A stretch of 10,925 nt of DNA from Flavobacteriaceae bacterium UBA3078 (GCA_002366675.1 DFBO01000121.1:1-10925), one strand, 5' to 3'. Positions 1-7,247 are shown, numbered from the stretch's first letter. Program-made: numbers and translations. The notes: generated from the sequence alone by a model not told the origin.

Positions 1-1176
1 TATGTTTCTTCTTCAGATAAAACAGGAAACTTTTTTAAAGAATTCTTTATTCAAGACAGCCCTTCAAACCCAGCTATAGCAGTTAAAATTATTTTAAATG
101 AAGTTGATACTTACAATCAGTTTAATTTTGGAAGAGAAGTATATGTTAGCTTAAAAGACCTTTATGTTGGAGAAGAGCGCATAGAGAATGGTGTAATTAC
201 TATTGGTGGTGGAACAGAAACAGACCAATATGGAACAACAGTAACAAGTTTAGGGAATATTCAAAAAAGCACTCATGTTTTCAGATCAACAACTACGGAA
301 GAAATTGTTCCACTTAATGTAACTTTTTCACAAATTAATTCAGGTCATGCTGGATTATTTGTTCAGGTTAATGATGTAGAGTTTGCAGATAATTTAATAG
401 GTAAGCGCTATTTTGATCCAATGCAAGATTTCGACACTAAAAGAACTTTACAAGCTTGCGAAGGTTTTGGATATTCTGCTTTTCAGTTAGAAACTAGTAG
501 CTTTGCTTCTTTTAGAGATGAGTTGTTGCCAGTTGACAATGGTTCTATTTCTGCTGTAGTTAATAAAACCTATGATGGATCTGGTCTTGTTTTAGCTTTA
601 AACTCTACAGATGATGTTGATTTTAATGGTACAAGATGTACACCTTTAAATATTAATGATTTTACAGTTCTTGTTGATGAAGATTTTCAATCAGCTGTAA
701 ATAATACCGATTTAGATTTCCCTGATTGGACCAATTTTGCAGAAGAAGGATCTCGAGTATGGCGTGAAAAAGTATATCAAGGGAATGGTTATACAGAATT
801 TAGCACATATGGTTCTGGTGATGATGTAAATATTGCTTGGTTAATAGCTCCTAGTATCGATATGTCAACTCTTGATAATGCTTTCTTTAATTTTGAAGCT
901 GCACAACATCATTTAGATTCTCCAGATAACACTTTAGAAGTTTTTGTTTCTACAGATTTTGATGGTTCAGATGTATTAAGTGCTACTTGGGAACCTATCT
1001 CAGCAAATGTACCATCACAATCAAATTCTTGGTACGAGTTTATTGATTCTGGATTAATTGATATCTCTGATTATTCTGGAACAGTTTATGTAGCTTTTAA
1101 AGTTACAGGATCTGGTACAGACGAAACTCTTGATGGTGCATACCAAATAGATAACTATAAAGTATTAGCTAATTAA
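1..1176 (+). CDS. DUF5689 / choice-of-anchor J domain protein, 5' end missing
   Basis: The frame is open from the first base of the window, so the gene starts upstream; 391 residues are visible. The first ~213 residues match what I know of DUF5689, a Bacteroidota-specific extracellular domain related to OB-fold proteins; it ends in the characteristic FNGTRCTPL stretch. Residues ~221-391 look like a choice-of-anchor J (jelly-roll-like) domain, with DEDF near its start, a WLIAPSIDMS strand and a closing YQIDNYKV strand. The protein stops right after this domain, with no type IX secretion tail, so it is most likely a surface lipoprotein whose signal peptide lies outside the window. Such proteins often accompany TonB-dependent receptors, but none is visible here. 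The ATG at 421 is only an internal methionine (within YFDPMQDFD). No enzymatic function can be assigned. A rho-independent terminator follows 24 bases after the stop. Confidence 0.85.
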   Translation, partial: YVSSSDKTGNFFKEFFIQDSPSNPAIAVKIILNEVDTYNQFNFGREVYVSLKDLYVGEERIENGVITIGGGTETDQYGTTVTSLGNIQKSTHVFRSTTTEEIVPLNVTFSQINSGHAGLFVQVNDVEFADNLIGKRYFDPMQDFDTKRTLQACEGFGYSAFQLETSSFASFRDELLPVDNGSISAVVNKTYDGSGLVLALNSTDDVDFNGTRCTPLNINDFTVLVDEDFQSAVNNTDLDFPDWTNFAEEGSRVWREKVYQGNGYTEFSTYGSGDDVNIAWLIAPSIDMSTLDNAFFNFEAAQHHLDSPDNTLEVFVSTDFDGSDVLSATWEPISANVPSQSNSWYEFIDSGLIDISDYSGTVYVAFKVTGSGTDETLDGAYQIDNYKVLAN

Positions 1177-1200
1177 TTTTTGCTTTTAATTAAATATTTT

Positions 1201-1230
1201 AAAACCTGCTAGAACTCTAGCAGGTTTTTT
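1201..1230 (+). terminator. Rho-independent terminator of the DUF5689 gene
   Basis: An 11-base arm (1203-1213, core CCTGCTAGA) pairs perfectly with 1216-1226, followed by T residues through 1230. It lies 24 bases after the stop of the DUF5689 gene and 22 bases before the next start. The A-run before the stem means that it could also work weakly in the opposite direction, but no minus-strand gene reads into it. Confidence 0.9.
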
Positions 1231-1251
1231 AATTTTAGACCAACATAATCA

Positions 1252-1629
1252 ATGTCAATTTTCGATTCATTATTTTTCAATGTATTTAAGCATTATAAAG
1301 ATGCTAAAAGCAAAAAAGCTAACCAGATAGCAACTGCCTATATTTCTATATTACAATGTGCTTTAGTATTAGTTTTAGGAGTGTTTTTTGCTGGATTTTT
1401 TAAGCAAATGAATATGGAAACCATGTCTCAAGATAAAGCTTGGATTCTTTTTATAATGGTTTCTATTTTTATATTCTTTAAAAATTGGATGCAGTATGCA
1501 GGCAGAAAACGTAAAGTACTAAATGCCAAAATGCTTAAAAAGAAATCAGCTAACTATTCTATTTATTTATTATGGCTATTGCCAATAGCGTGTATTCTAT
1601 TGGCCTTTATTATTTGGCAAGCTGTTTAA
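1252..1629 (+). CDS. Small three-helix membrane protein of unknown function
   Basis: A 125-residue protein that I do not recognise. Three hydrophobic segments are visible: about residues 27-50, 63-79 and 101-122. A basic stretch (residues 84-98, AGRKRKV to MLKKK) between helices 2 and 3 suggests that this loop is cytoplasmic, which would place the N-terminus outside by the positive-inside rule, although the N-terminal ~25 residues are also basic and make the topology uncertain. There is no cleavable signal peptide and no recognisable catalytic motif. The ATG at 1252 is the first in frame after the preceding terminator; a weak promoter-like TAATTTTA (1230-1237) lies just before it. The gene is convergent with the EEP enzyme gene, with only 3 bases between the two stops. 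The codon usage and membrane-like composition support a real gene; function is unknown. Confidence 0.75.
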   Translation: MSIFDSLFFNVFKHYKDAKSKKANQIATAYISILQCALVLVLGVFFAGFFKQMNMETMSQDKAWILFIMVSIFIFFKNWMQYAGRKRKVLNAKMLKKKSANYSIYLLWLLPIACILLAFIIWQAV

Positions 1630-1632
1630 ATT

Positions 1633-2577
1633 TCACTTTTTTAAAATAATGTAAACTGGAAAGTGATCACTAAATCCTCCATGATATTTTTTTCCAATAT
1701 AAGTTCTAAAAGGTGAGCCTTTATGCCTACCATTTGAGTTTTTTAAAAAAGGGGCATCAAAAATATTCGCTTGTTCAAACTTTAAATTGTCTTCTTCAGG
1801 TTCAATTAAATTATTTGTAAAAAAAATCTGATCAAATACAAGCCATTTTCGTTTGTGAGTTACAGTTCCTCTTTTGTAACTTTGAAAGCCTTCCATTGGA
1901 TTAAATAATTTTAAACCATCAACTAAGCGTTTAACATTATAGCTATTAGGCTCTTCATTAAAATCTCCCATAACAATAATTTTCGAATTGGAATCATCAT
2001 TTTGTAGGGATGAAATAATCTCTGCTACTTTGTTTGAAGCTGCTAAGCGTTTGTGTTCTGTCTCTTTTTCTCCTGCTCTTCTGGAAGACCAATGATTAAT
2101 TATTAAATGAATTTTAACGTCGTCTAGAAATCCAGAAACCAATAATATATCTCTAGTATAATCTGCCTTGTAAGCATTATTAAATAATTCTATAGAATAA
2201 GGTTTAGATGTTTCTACTTTGAAAACTGAAGTATCGTAAACCAAAGCGACATCAATCCCTCGTTCATCTTTAGAATTATAATGAATAAAACGATATTTGA
2301 AATTCTTTAAGTACTTTGATGCGATTAAATTTTTAATAACAGATGCATTTTCAACCTCAGCTAACCCTATTATTGCAGGATGTTTATTGGTTTCTAACAT
2401 GCCAATATTTGAAATAGCAAATCCAATTTTATTTATTTTTTCTCCAAAACGTTTAGCTGTCCACCTTTTGTCTGCAGTTGGTGTTAAATCGGAGTCATTG
2501 GTTTTTTCACTATCGTAAATATCAAACAGATTCTCTGTATTGTAAAATGCTATAGTATGTTTCTTGATTGTACTCAT
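1633..2577 (-). CDS. Endonuclease/exonuclease/phosphatase (EEP) family protein
   Basis: A 314-residue metal-dependent phosphodiesterase or phosphatase of the EEP (DNase I / inositol phosphatase-like) superfamily. The superfamily motifs appear in order: FYNTENLFD (11-19, with the conserved Asn13), GLAEVEN (71-77, metal-binding Glu), RGIDVAL (106-112), NHWSSRR (161-167, catalytic His162), GDFNEEP (204-210, Asp205 and Asn207), VFDQIFF (247-253) and GFSDHFP (301-307, Asp304 and catalytic His305). All the expected active-site residues are therefore present. There is no signal peptide: the protein begins MSTIKKHTIAFYN, so it is probably cytoplasmic. The substrate (nucleic acid, sugar phosphate or other phosphoester) cannot be told from sequence. 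The gene is divergent from hflX across a 74-base gap and convergent with the small membrane protein gene. Confidence 0.9.
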   Translation of the reverse strand: MSTIKKHTIAFYNTENLFDIYDSEKTNDSDLTPTADKRWTAKRFGEKINKIGFAISNIGMLETNKHPAIIGLAEVENASVIKNLIASKYLKNFKYRFIHYNSKDERGIDVALVYDTSVFKVETSKPYSIELFNNAYKADYTRDILLVSGFLDDVKIHLIINHWSSRRAGEKETEHKRLAASNKVAEIISSLQNDDSNSKIIVMGDFNEEPNSYNVKRLVDGLKLFNPMEGFQSYKRGTVTHKRKWLVFDQIFFTNNLIEPEEDNLKFEQANIFDAPFLKNSNGRHKGSPFRTYIGKKYHGGFSDHFPVYIILKK

Positions 2578-2651
2578 AAAATTTAATAATGTATAAAAAT
2601 ATAAAAATTAAAATGCTTACAATTATGTAACTTTACCCTTTAATTAAAAGT

Positions 2652-3866
2652 ATGATAGAGAAGAAAGACTTTGTTTTAGAAAAATCTGTTTTAATTGGTG
2701 TTGTAACTAAAGATCAAGATGAAGCCAAGTCTAAAGAATATTTAGACGAGCTGGAGTTTTTAACTTTTACTGCAGGTGGTGAAGTTATAAAAAGATTCAC
2801 TCAAAAAATGGATATGCCTAACCCAAAAACATTTATTGGGACAGGTAAAATGGAAGAAGTTAGAAAATTTATTAGCGAAAATGAGATTGGTACAGCTATT
2901 TTTGATGATGAGTTATCTGCTGCTCAAGAACGAAATATTAGCAAAATATTAGAATGTAAAGTTTTAGACAGAACCAATTTAATATTAGACATTTTTGCTC
3001 AAAGGGCTCAAACTAGTTATGCTAGAACTCAAGTAGAATTAGCGCAATGTGAATATTTATTACCTCGTTTAAAAGGTATGTGGACGCATCTTGAACGACA
3101 AAAAGGAGGAATAGGAATGCGTGGACCAGGAGAAACAGAAATTGAAACAGATAGACGTATTGTTAGAGATAAAATTACACTTCTAAAGGCAAAAATAAAG
3201 ACCATAGATAAGCAAATGGCTATACAACGAGGAAATCGTGGAAAAATGGTTCGTGTGGCTTTAGTTGGTTATACCAATGTAGGGAAATCAACTTTAATGA
3301 ATGTGATTAGTAAAAGTGATGTCTTTGCCGAAAACAAGTTATTTGCAACTTTAGATACGACTGTTAGAAAAGTGGTTATTCAGAATTTGCCCTTTCTATT
3401 AAGTGACACTGTTGGGTTTATTAGAAAGTTGCCTACCCAATTGGTTGAAAGTTTTAAAAGCACACTAGATGAAGTTCGAGAGGCTGATTTATTACTTCAT
3501 ATCGTGGATATATCTCATCCAAATTTCGAACATCATATAGATTCAGTAAATAAGATTTTAGGAGAGATAGGCAGTTCGGATAAGCCTGTTATTATGGTGT
3601 TTAATAAAATTGATGCCTATCACCCAGAACCTTTTGATGAAACTGATTTAATTGCTGAAAGAACGGAAGTTCATTATACATTACAAGAATGGAAAAAGAC
3701 TTGGATGAATCGAGTAGGTAAAAACGCTTTGTTTATTTCTGCGCTTAATAAAGAAAATATAGACGATTTTAAAAAACGGGTTTACGATGAAGTTCGAGAA
3801 ATACATGTAACACGTTTTCCATATAATCATTTCTTATATCCGGATTACAGCGAAGAATCAAACTAA
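2652..3866 (+). CDS. hflX: GTPase HflX
   Basis: A 404-residue HflX of normal length. HflX is a ribosome-binding GTPase that, in studied bacteria, splits stalled or heat-damaged ribosomes into subunits. The N-terminal HflX domain (about 1-185) contains the family hallmark GGIGMRGPGETEIETDRR (162-179). The G domain follows: G1 GYTNVGKST (206-214), G2 around TLDTTVR (233-239), G3 DTVGF (252-256), G4 NKID (318-321) and G5 SAL (373-375). A basic coiled segment (about 180-198, ending KQMAIQRGNRGKM) links the two. The ATG at 2652 gives the usual family start. A promoter-like TAACTTTA (2628-2635) lies 16 bases before the start, but no matching upstream TTG box was found. The final codons (EESN and stop) form one arm of the hairpin terminator downstream, so the 3' end of the reading frame is doubly constrained. 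Confidence 0.97.
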   Translation: MIEKKDFVLEKSVLIGVVTKDQDEAKSKEYLDELEFLTFTAGGEVIKRFTQKMDMPNPKTFIGTGKMEEVRKFISENEIGTAIFDDELSAAQERNISKILECKVLDRTNLILDIFAQRAQTSYARTQVELAQCEYLLPRLKGMWTHLERQKGGIGMRGPGETEIETDRRIVRDKITLLKAKIKTIDKQMAIQRGNRGKMVRVALVGYTNVGKSTLMNVISKSDVFAENKLFATLDTTVRKVVIQNLPFLLSDTVGFIRKLPTQLVESFKSTLDEVREADLLLHIVDISHPNFEHHIDSVNKILGEIGSSDKPVIMVFNKIDAYHPEPFDETDLIAERTEVHYTLQEWKKTWMNRVGKNALFISALNKENIDDFKKRVYDEVREIHVTRFPYNHFLYPDYSEESN

Positions 3867-3900
3867 AAGTGTGAAATTTGACGCTTTTAGTTTGATTCTT
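3853..3900. terminator. Bidirectional terminator overlapping the hflX 3' end
   Basis: Arms 3853-3872 and 3881-3900 are 20 bases each and complementary apart from one position that forms a G-T wobble (3870); the loop is 8 bases (3873-3880). The arms are A-rich on the left and T-rich on the right, so transcripts of either strand end in a U-rich arm. The left arm covers the last four sense codons and the stop of hflX, and the right arm ends 2 bases before the stop of the convergent DUF3078 gene. One hairpin therefore serves both genes. The lack of a long uninterrupted T run is the only weakness. Confidence 0.8.
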
Positions 3901-3902
3901 TG

Positions 3903-4832
3903 TTAGAAACCAACATTTATACCTAAACCAAATACTTCACGAATTTGGAACCCTTGAAATGAATTGTCATCGTATATTGTCTGGAAAGTAAGATTTGTCG
4001 AAAAGACATCATTTATTTTCATAACAATATTCATCGTGTAATCTATATCAACATTTAGAGGCTTGTTTAAATAGTTAGAATATAAATTCAAGATATTTTC
4101 CATAGAAATATTCTTCATGATGTCAAACTTGTAATAGCCACGAAAATTAAATCCAAATTCATATAACATTTTTTTGCCAGGAGCGACACCATAGGTTTCT
4201 ATATCATTACTAGATTCGTAATATACATTATTCATGTCATCGTCATTTATTGTATATATTTCACTGGTTATAAATGTAAATTTAGAGGTTAAAGGTGAAA
4301 AGTTGGCATGTAAGTTTTTGTTTTTTTTCCATAAAAATCCAGGTCCAAAACTCCAATAGGCAGGTTTAAAAAACCCTGACGTTGGAAAACCTTCATTATC
4401 ACCGTTAAAATCTTCATTATAGTCATAACCATTACTAAATTGAGTCCTAAAGTTCATAAAAAATGAAAAACTCCAATACTCTTTTTTCATAGCACGTCCA
4501 ACTACTGAGTTAAGTTCTAATCTATCATCGGTTTTACGCATACCATCATCATCATTAATAGTAATGCCATAACTAGCTAATATTTTACTATCCCATAGCC
4601 AAGCCCCTTTTTTGTAATCAAAATCATAGTTAATACCTAAATTGGCCGCAAGATTGTTATCGCCTCCTGGTTGCCAGTTTGAAAATGCTGATTGGTTAAT
4701 AAGAAGAGTTATTTTGCCATCATGAGACCAACCATCTAAAGAGTCGGATGCAGTATCCGTATCTTCAGTTTGTCCTTTTATAAGGTTACATGTAATTAAA
4801 ATTAGAAATAGAAGAATTAATTTTTTCATCAT
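3903..4832 (-). CDS. DUF3078 domain protein, probable outer-membrane barrel (downstream paralog)
   Basis: A 309-residue member of DUF3078, a family of unknown function found in Bacteroidota. A signal peptide occupies about residues 1-20 (MMKKLILLFLILI...), with cleavage probably before or near Gln21; Cys15 sits in LITC, but Thr before Cys is a poor lipobox, so I favour ordinary signal peptidase I. The mature part consists of alternating amphipathic segments ending in ...GLGINVGF with a C-terminal Phe, typical of outer-membrane beta-barrels. The N-terminal signature GKITLLINQSAFSNWQPGG (39-57) matches the family. An acidic insertion (NDDD repeats at 93-96 and 186-189) may form loops. The ATG at 4832 is followed at once by a second ATG, so residue 2 could be the true start. 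It lies downstream of a related DUF3078 gene but is separated from it by a terminator, so it is probably transcribed on its own. Ligand unknown. Confidence 0.88.
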   Translation of the reverse strand: MMKKLILLFLILITCNLIKGQTEDTDTASDSLDGWSHDGKITLLINQSAFSNWQPGGDNNLAANLGINYDFDYKKGAWLWDSKILASYGITINDDDGMRKTDDRLELNSVVGRAMKKEYWSFSFFMNFRTQFSNGYDYNEDFNGDNEGFPTSGFFKPAYWSFGPGFLWKKNKNLHANFSPLTSKFTFITSEIYTINDDDMNNVYYESSNDIETYGVAPGKKMLYEFGFNFRGYYKFDIMKNISMENILNLYSNYLNKPLNVDIDYTMNIVMKINDVFSTNLTFQTIYDDNSFQGFQIREVFGLGINVGF

Positions 4833-4865
4833 TTATAAAGTTTAACTATAATAGCTACAAATAAT

Positions 4866-4887
4866 AAAAGCGCACAAGTGCGCTTTT
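4866..4887 (-). terminator. Terminator between the two DUF3078 genes
   Basis: A perfect 10-base stem (AAAAGCGCAC at 4866-4875 against 4878-4887) with a 2-base AA centre, GC-rich in the middle and ending in TTTT when read on the minus strand. It sits 19 bases past the stop of the upstream DUF3078 gene and 33 bases before the start of the next one. Confidence 0.85.
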
Positions 4888-4906
4888 ATATAAGCTTTAA
4901 ATAGTA

Positions 4907-5845
4907 TTAGAAATTATAACTTAAACCAAACGTCGTGTAAACTTGTAAGTCGTTATCAACATTTTCAAAAGTTGGTTTAGCTTCTGTAACTGGTTTCCAT
5001 TGTCCAAAAGCGTAATTAAGGGCTTCTTGTTTATTGTCTCTTAATCCTAACTCAAAACCAAGACCAATACCCTTCCAAACCGTATAACTTAAAGAGTTAA
5101 TCCATGTCCAGTTAGATAAATTAGAATCCTCATAACTCATAAAAGCTGAAAGATTTGTGTTGAATTTTAAACCACCAAAATCACGATTGTAATTTGCAAC
5201 CACTTTAGCACCTAAAGAAGATTCAAAAATGGCATCATTATCAGCAAAAACAAAATTATAGTTTAAAGGGTGTACAACTACCATTAAATTCTCAACTGGA
5301 GTCCATGTAATACCAACACCAAGATCTAAATAACCAGGATCGTTAAAATTATTAATTAATGTTGTTCTGTATTCTGCTAAAGTTGAAGCAGCTAAATTTT
5401 TAGCTACTTTATAACCAAAAAGAGATGTTATATTAAAGACATCGCTAGATTCTCTAAAATTATCATCATCATTAGGGTCATCTTTGTCATCAAATTTCAC
5501 CCAACTTAAATTAATGTTAGCCGTATTATACCAGAAGTATTTTTCTCTATCTAATTTGGCATGAGGGTTTACTGTAATAGTTATGTTACCTGCTGAATTG
5601 TTAGGAGAACCTTGACCATACCAATTGTTGAAATTTGAAAAACTAGCTCCAATTGTACCAAAAGCACCAAATTTCCAGCCAGGATAAGTGTCAATTTGTT
5701 TCTGTAAAGCATCTACATCTGCTTGTAATGTTTTAATAGAATCATTTTTAGCTGCTTTTTCAGCTTTCAACTCTTCTTTTGTTTGGGCGAATCCTGTTGA
5801 AATAGTAAAAACTAAAATAAGGACTGAAAGTATTTTTTTATTCAT
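4907..5845 (-). CDS. DUF3078 domain protein, probable outer-membrane barrel (upstream paralog)
   Basis: A 312-residue DUF3078 protein, distantly related to the neighbouring gene product. The signal peptide is clear (residues 1-20, MNKKILSVLILVFTISTGFA, cleaved before Gln21). Residues 22-52 (KEELKAEKAAKNDSIKTLQ and on) form a short predicted coiled coil that the neighbour lacks, then the barrel-like domain starts at GWKFGAFGTIGASFSNF (56-72), which corresponds to the AFSNWQPGG signature of the paralog. The chain ends in GLSYNF with the aromatic C-terminal residue expected of an outer-membrane barrel. A well-formed promoter lies 42 bases before the start and a terminator follows the gene, so it forms a single-gene unit. 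Function unknown; the coiled coil could contact the periplasm, peptidoglycan or partner subunits (inference). Confidence 0.88.
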   Translation of the reverse strand: MNKKILSVLILVFTISTGFAQTKEELKAEKAAKNDSIKTLQADVDALQKQIDTYPGWKFGAFGTIGASFSNFNNWYGQGSPNNSAGNITITVNPHAKLDREKYFWYNTANINLSWVKFDDKDDPNDDDNFRESSDVFNITSLFGYKVAKNLAASTLAEYRTTLINNFNDPGYLDLGVGITWTPVENLMVVVHPLNYNFVFADNDAIFESSLGAKVVANYNRDFGGLKFNTNLSAFMSYEDSNLSNWTWINSLSYTVWKGIGLGFELGLRDNKQEALNYAFGQWKPVTEAKPTFENVDNDLQVYTTFGLSYNF

Positions 5846-5886
5846 TTTAAATGTCTTTAAGGGATTATTAGATAAATTAAAGCCTG

Positions 5887-5917
5887 CAAATATATAGCTT
5901 AGAATAGATTAAACAAA
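5887..5917 (-). promoter_or_regulatory. Bacteroidetes-type promoter of the upstream DUF3078 gene
   Basis: On the minus strand, TTTG (5917-5914) and TATATTTG (5894-5887) are separated by 19 bases. Both match the published Bacteroidetes housekeeping consensus (TTTG around -33 and TAnnTTTG around -7) exactly, with permitted spacing. Transcription would begin around 5880, giving a leader of about 35 bases before the ATG at 5845. Confidence 0.75.
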
Positions 5918-5961
5918 AATTTTTGAAATATTAAACCACCAAAACTACAAGTGACACTTAA

Positions 5962-6474
5962 TTAGTTCTTAGACTTTTTAAACAAAGGAACAGATGAACA
6001 AGCTTCTCCATACATAATGGAAGTAGCTATAGGTTTTAGTTTTTCAGTAATCATCAAAAAAGCATTTCTTGGAACTGGTTTGTTTGAACAGCCTTTTATA
6101 ATTACTGGTTTGTTTTTAAAAACGTCTAAATTTAAATAAATAATAATGTCTTGATAAATGGAAGATTCAAGAGTCTCAAGATCTCCAATAATAGTTTTTT
6201 TAGAGATAGACTCTAATTCAAGAATAATTAGCATGTAAGCCCAAGCTGGAATAATGGCATCAGTTGAGCAAGTTAGTGCCACGTAATTATCTTGATATTG
6301 AGACCAATTATGCTGTTTTATGTGTTCTCTAAAATCTTTTTCACGCAATACAAAACCATCAAATAACCAGTCTTTAATATCAATTAAAACACGTTTTCCT
6401 TCCGGATAATAGTCTTCAAGATCTAAGACAGCTAATTTGCTATTCGTAACGCGATTTATTATTTCCTCTTTCAA
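5962..6474 (-). CDS. DUF2480 family protein, SUF-linked
   Basis: A 170-residue soluble protein that I recognise as DUF2480, a Bacteroidota family with no known function. It has no signal peptide or membrane helix. Three cysteines sit in motif-like surroundings: Cys69 (VALTCSTDAIIPAWAYM), Cys129 (IIKGCSNKPVPRNAF) and Cys159 (MYGEACSSVPLFK). The first and last flank stretches that look conserved and might bind a metal or cluster or carry sulfur; this is inference. The gene follows the DUF59 SUF-associated gene after only 24 bases on the same strand, and sufE lies just before that, so it is probably co-transcribed with sulfur-relay genes. The ATG at 6474 gives the start MKEEIINRV. No clear terminator follows; a small AAGTG/CACTT inverted repeat (5949-5959) lies just beyond the stop. 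Confidence 0.85.
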   Translation of the reverse strand: MKEEIINRVTNSKLAVLDLEDYYPEGKRVLIDIKDWLFDGFVLREKDFREHIKQHNWSQYQDNYVALTCSTDAIIPAWAYMLIILELESISKKTIIGDLETLESSIYQDIIIYLNLDVFKNKPVIIKGCSNKPVPRNAFLMITEKLKPIATSIMYGEACSSVPLFKKSKN

Positions 6475-6498
6475 TGTATGTTTTTTGTTGTAAAATAT

Positions 6499-6825
6499 TT
6501 ACAGCATTCCAAGTTCTAATTTAGCTTCTTCACTCATTAGTTCTTGTGTCCAAGGTGGATCGAATGTTATTTCTACTTCAGCCGATTTCACATCGTTTAA
6601 AGATTTTACTTTTTCTTCAACCTCTAGAGGTAAAGTTTCAGCAACAGGACAATTAGGTGTAGTAAGTGTCATTAAAACTTTTACTTCATAATCTTCATTT
6701 ACAAAAACATCGTAAATTAATCCTAATTCGTAAATATCTACTGGTATTTCTGGATCATAAATGGTCTTAAGCACGCGAACTATTTTTTCGCCTAATTCTG
6801 TTGTATCTATATTTGTTTCACTCAT
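6499..6825 (-). CDS. SUF-associated iron-sulfur assembly protein, DUF59 (MIP18-like)
   Basis: A 108-residue DUF59 protein of the short SUF-associated type, a relative of PaaD, the SufT proteins and eukaryotic MIP18/CIA2, which help to deliver iron-sulfur clusters to target proteins. The family core DPEIPVDIYELGLIYD spans 24-39, and the conserved cysteine Cys59 lies in TTPNCPVAETLP; FDPPWTQELMSEEAK (87-101) is the typical C-terminal motif. Its start codon overlaps the sufE stop by one base (TAATG), which implies translational coupling. I leave the symbol blank because sufT usually names the longer form. Function in cluster maturation is known for the family; the exact client is not known. Confidence 0.93.
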   Translation of the reverse strand: MSETNIDTTELGEKIVRVLKTIYDPEIPVDIYELGLIYDVFVNEDYEVKVLMTLTTPNCPVAETLPLEVEEKVKSLNDVKSAEVEITFDPPWTQELMSEEAKLELGML

Positions 6826-7247
6826 TATTGCAATTGTGTTTGGTATGCAATGGCATACATTTTTAATTGTTTAATCATACTCACCAAACCATTTGCACGA
6901 GTTGGCGATAAATGTTCTTTTAAGCCAATGTCATCAATAAAACCTGTGTTGGCTTCTATAATGTCTTTTGGACTTTGATTAGAAAACACACGAATTAAAA
7001 TGGCAATAATTCCTTTGGTAATAATAGCATCACTATCTGCAGTAAAAACAATTTTTTCATTAATTAAATCTGCATGAACCCATACTTTACTTTGACAGCC
7101 TTTTATAGTGTTGTCTTCGGTTTTAAATTGCTCGTCTATTAGTGGTAAGGTTTTACCTAAATCAATCATATATTGATAGCGTTCTTCCCAATCTTCAAAC
7201 ATGGAAAATTCATCAATAATTTCGTTCTGTATGTCTTGAATATTCAC
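6825..7247 (-). CDS. sufE: Cysteine desulfuration protein SufE
   Basis: A 140-residue SufE of normal size. SufE accepts persulfide sulfur from SufS and raises its activity, passing sulfur on to the SufBCD scaffold in the cytoplasm. The catalytic cysteine is Cys51 in the family motif IKGCQSKVWV (48-57); the N-terminal DWEERYQYMIDLGKTLP (19-35) also fits. The start codon is GTG: the protein begins NIQDIQNEIIDEFSMFEDW, which is the normal family N-terminus, while the next ATG (residue 16) would remove conserved residues. The gene is first in a tight sufE-DUF59-DUF2480 group, 38 bases after the META lipoprotein gene. A half-matching promoter element TACCTTTT (7285-7278, minus strand) lies in that gap without a clear upstream box. 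Confidence 0.96.
   Translation of the reverse strand: MNIQDIQNEIIDEFSMFEDWEERYQYMIDLGKTLPLIDEQFKTEDNTIKGCQSKVWVHADLINEKIVFTADSDAIITKGIIAILIRVFSNQSPKDIIEANTGFIDDIGLKEHLSPTRANGLVSMIKQLKMYAIAYQTQLQ

Noticed and set aside
2297..2518. Plus-strand 73-residue frame opposite the EEP gene
   Set aside because: Fully antisense to a gene with all catalytic motifs; no family-like sequence.
4788..4790. Cys15 of the downstream DUF3078 protein as a lipoprotein anchor
   Set aside because: The residue before the cysteine is Thr rather than Gly, Ala or Ser, and an ordinary signal-peptide end (KGQ) follows, as in its paralog.
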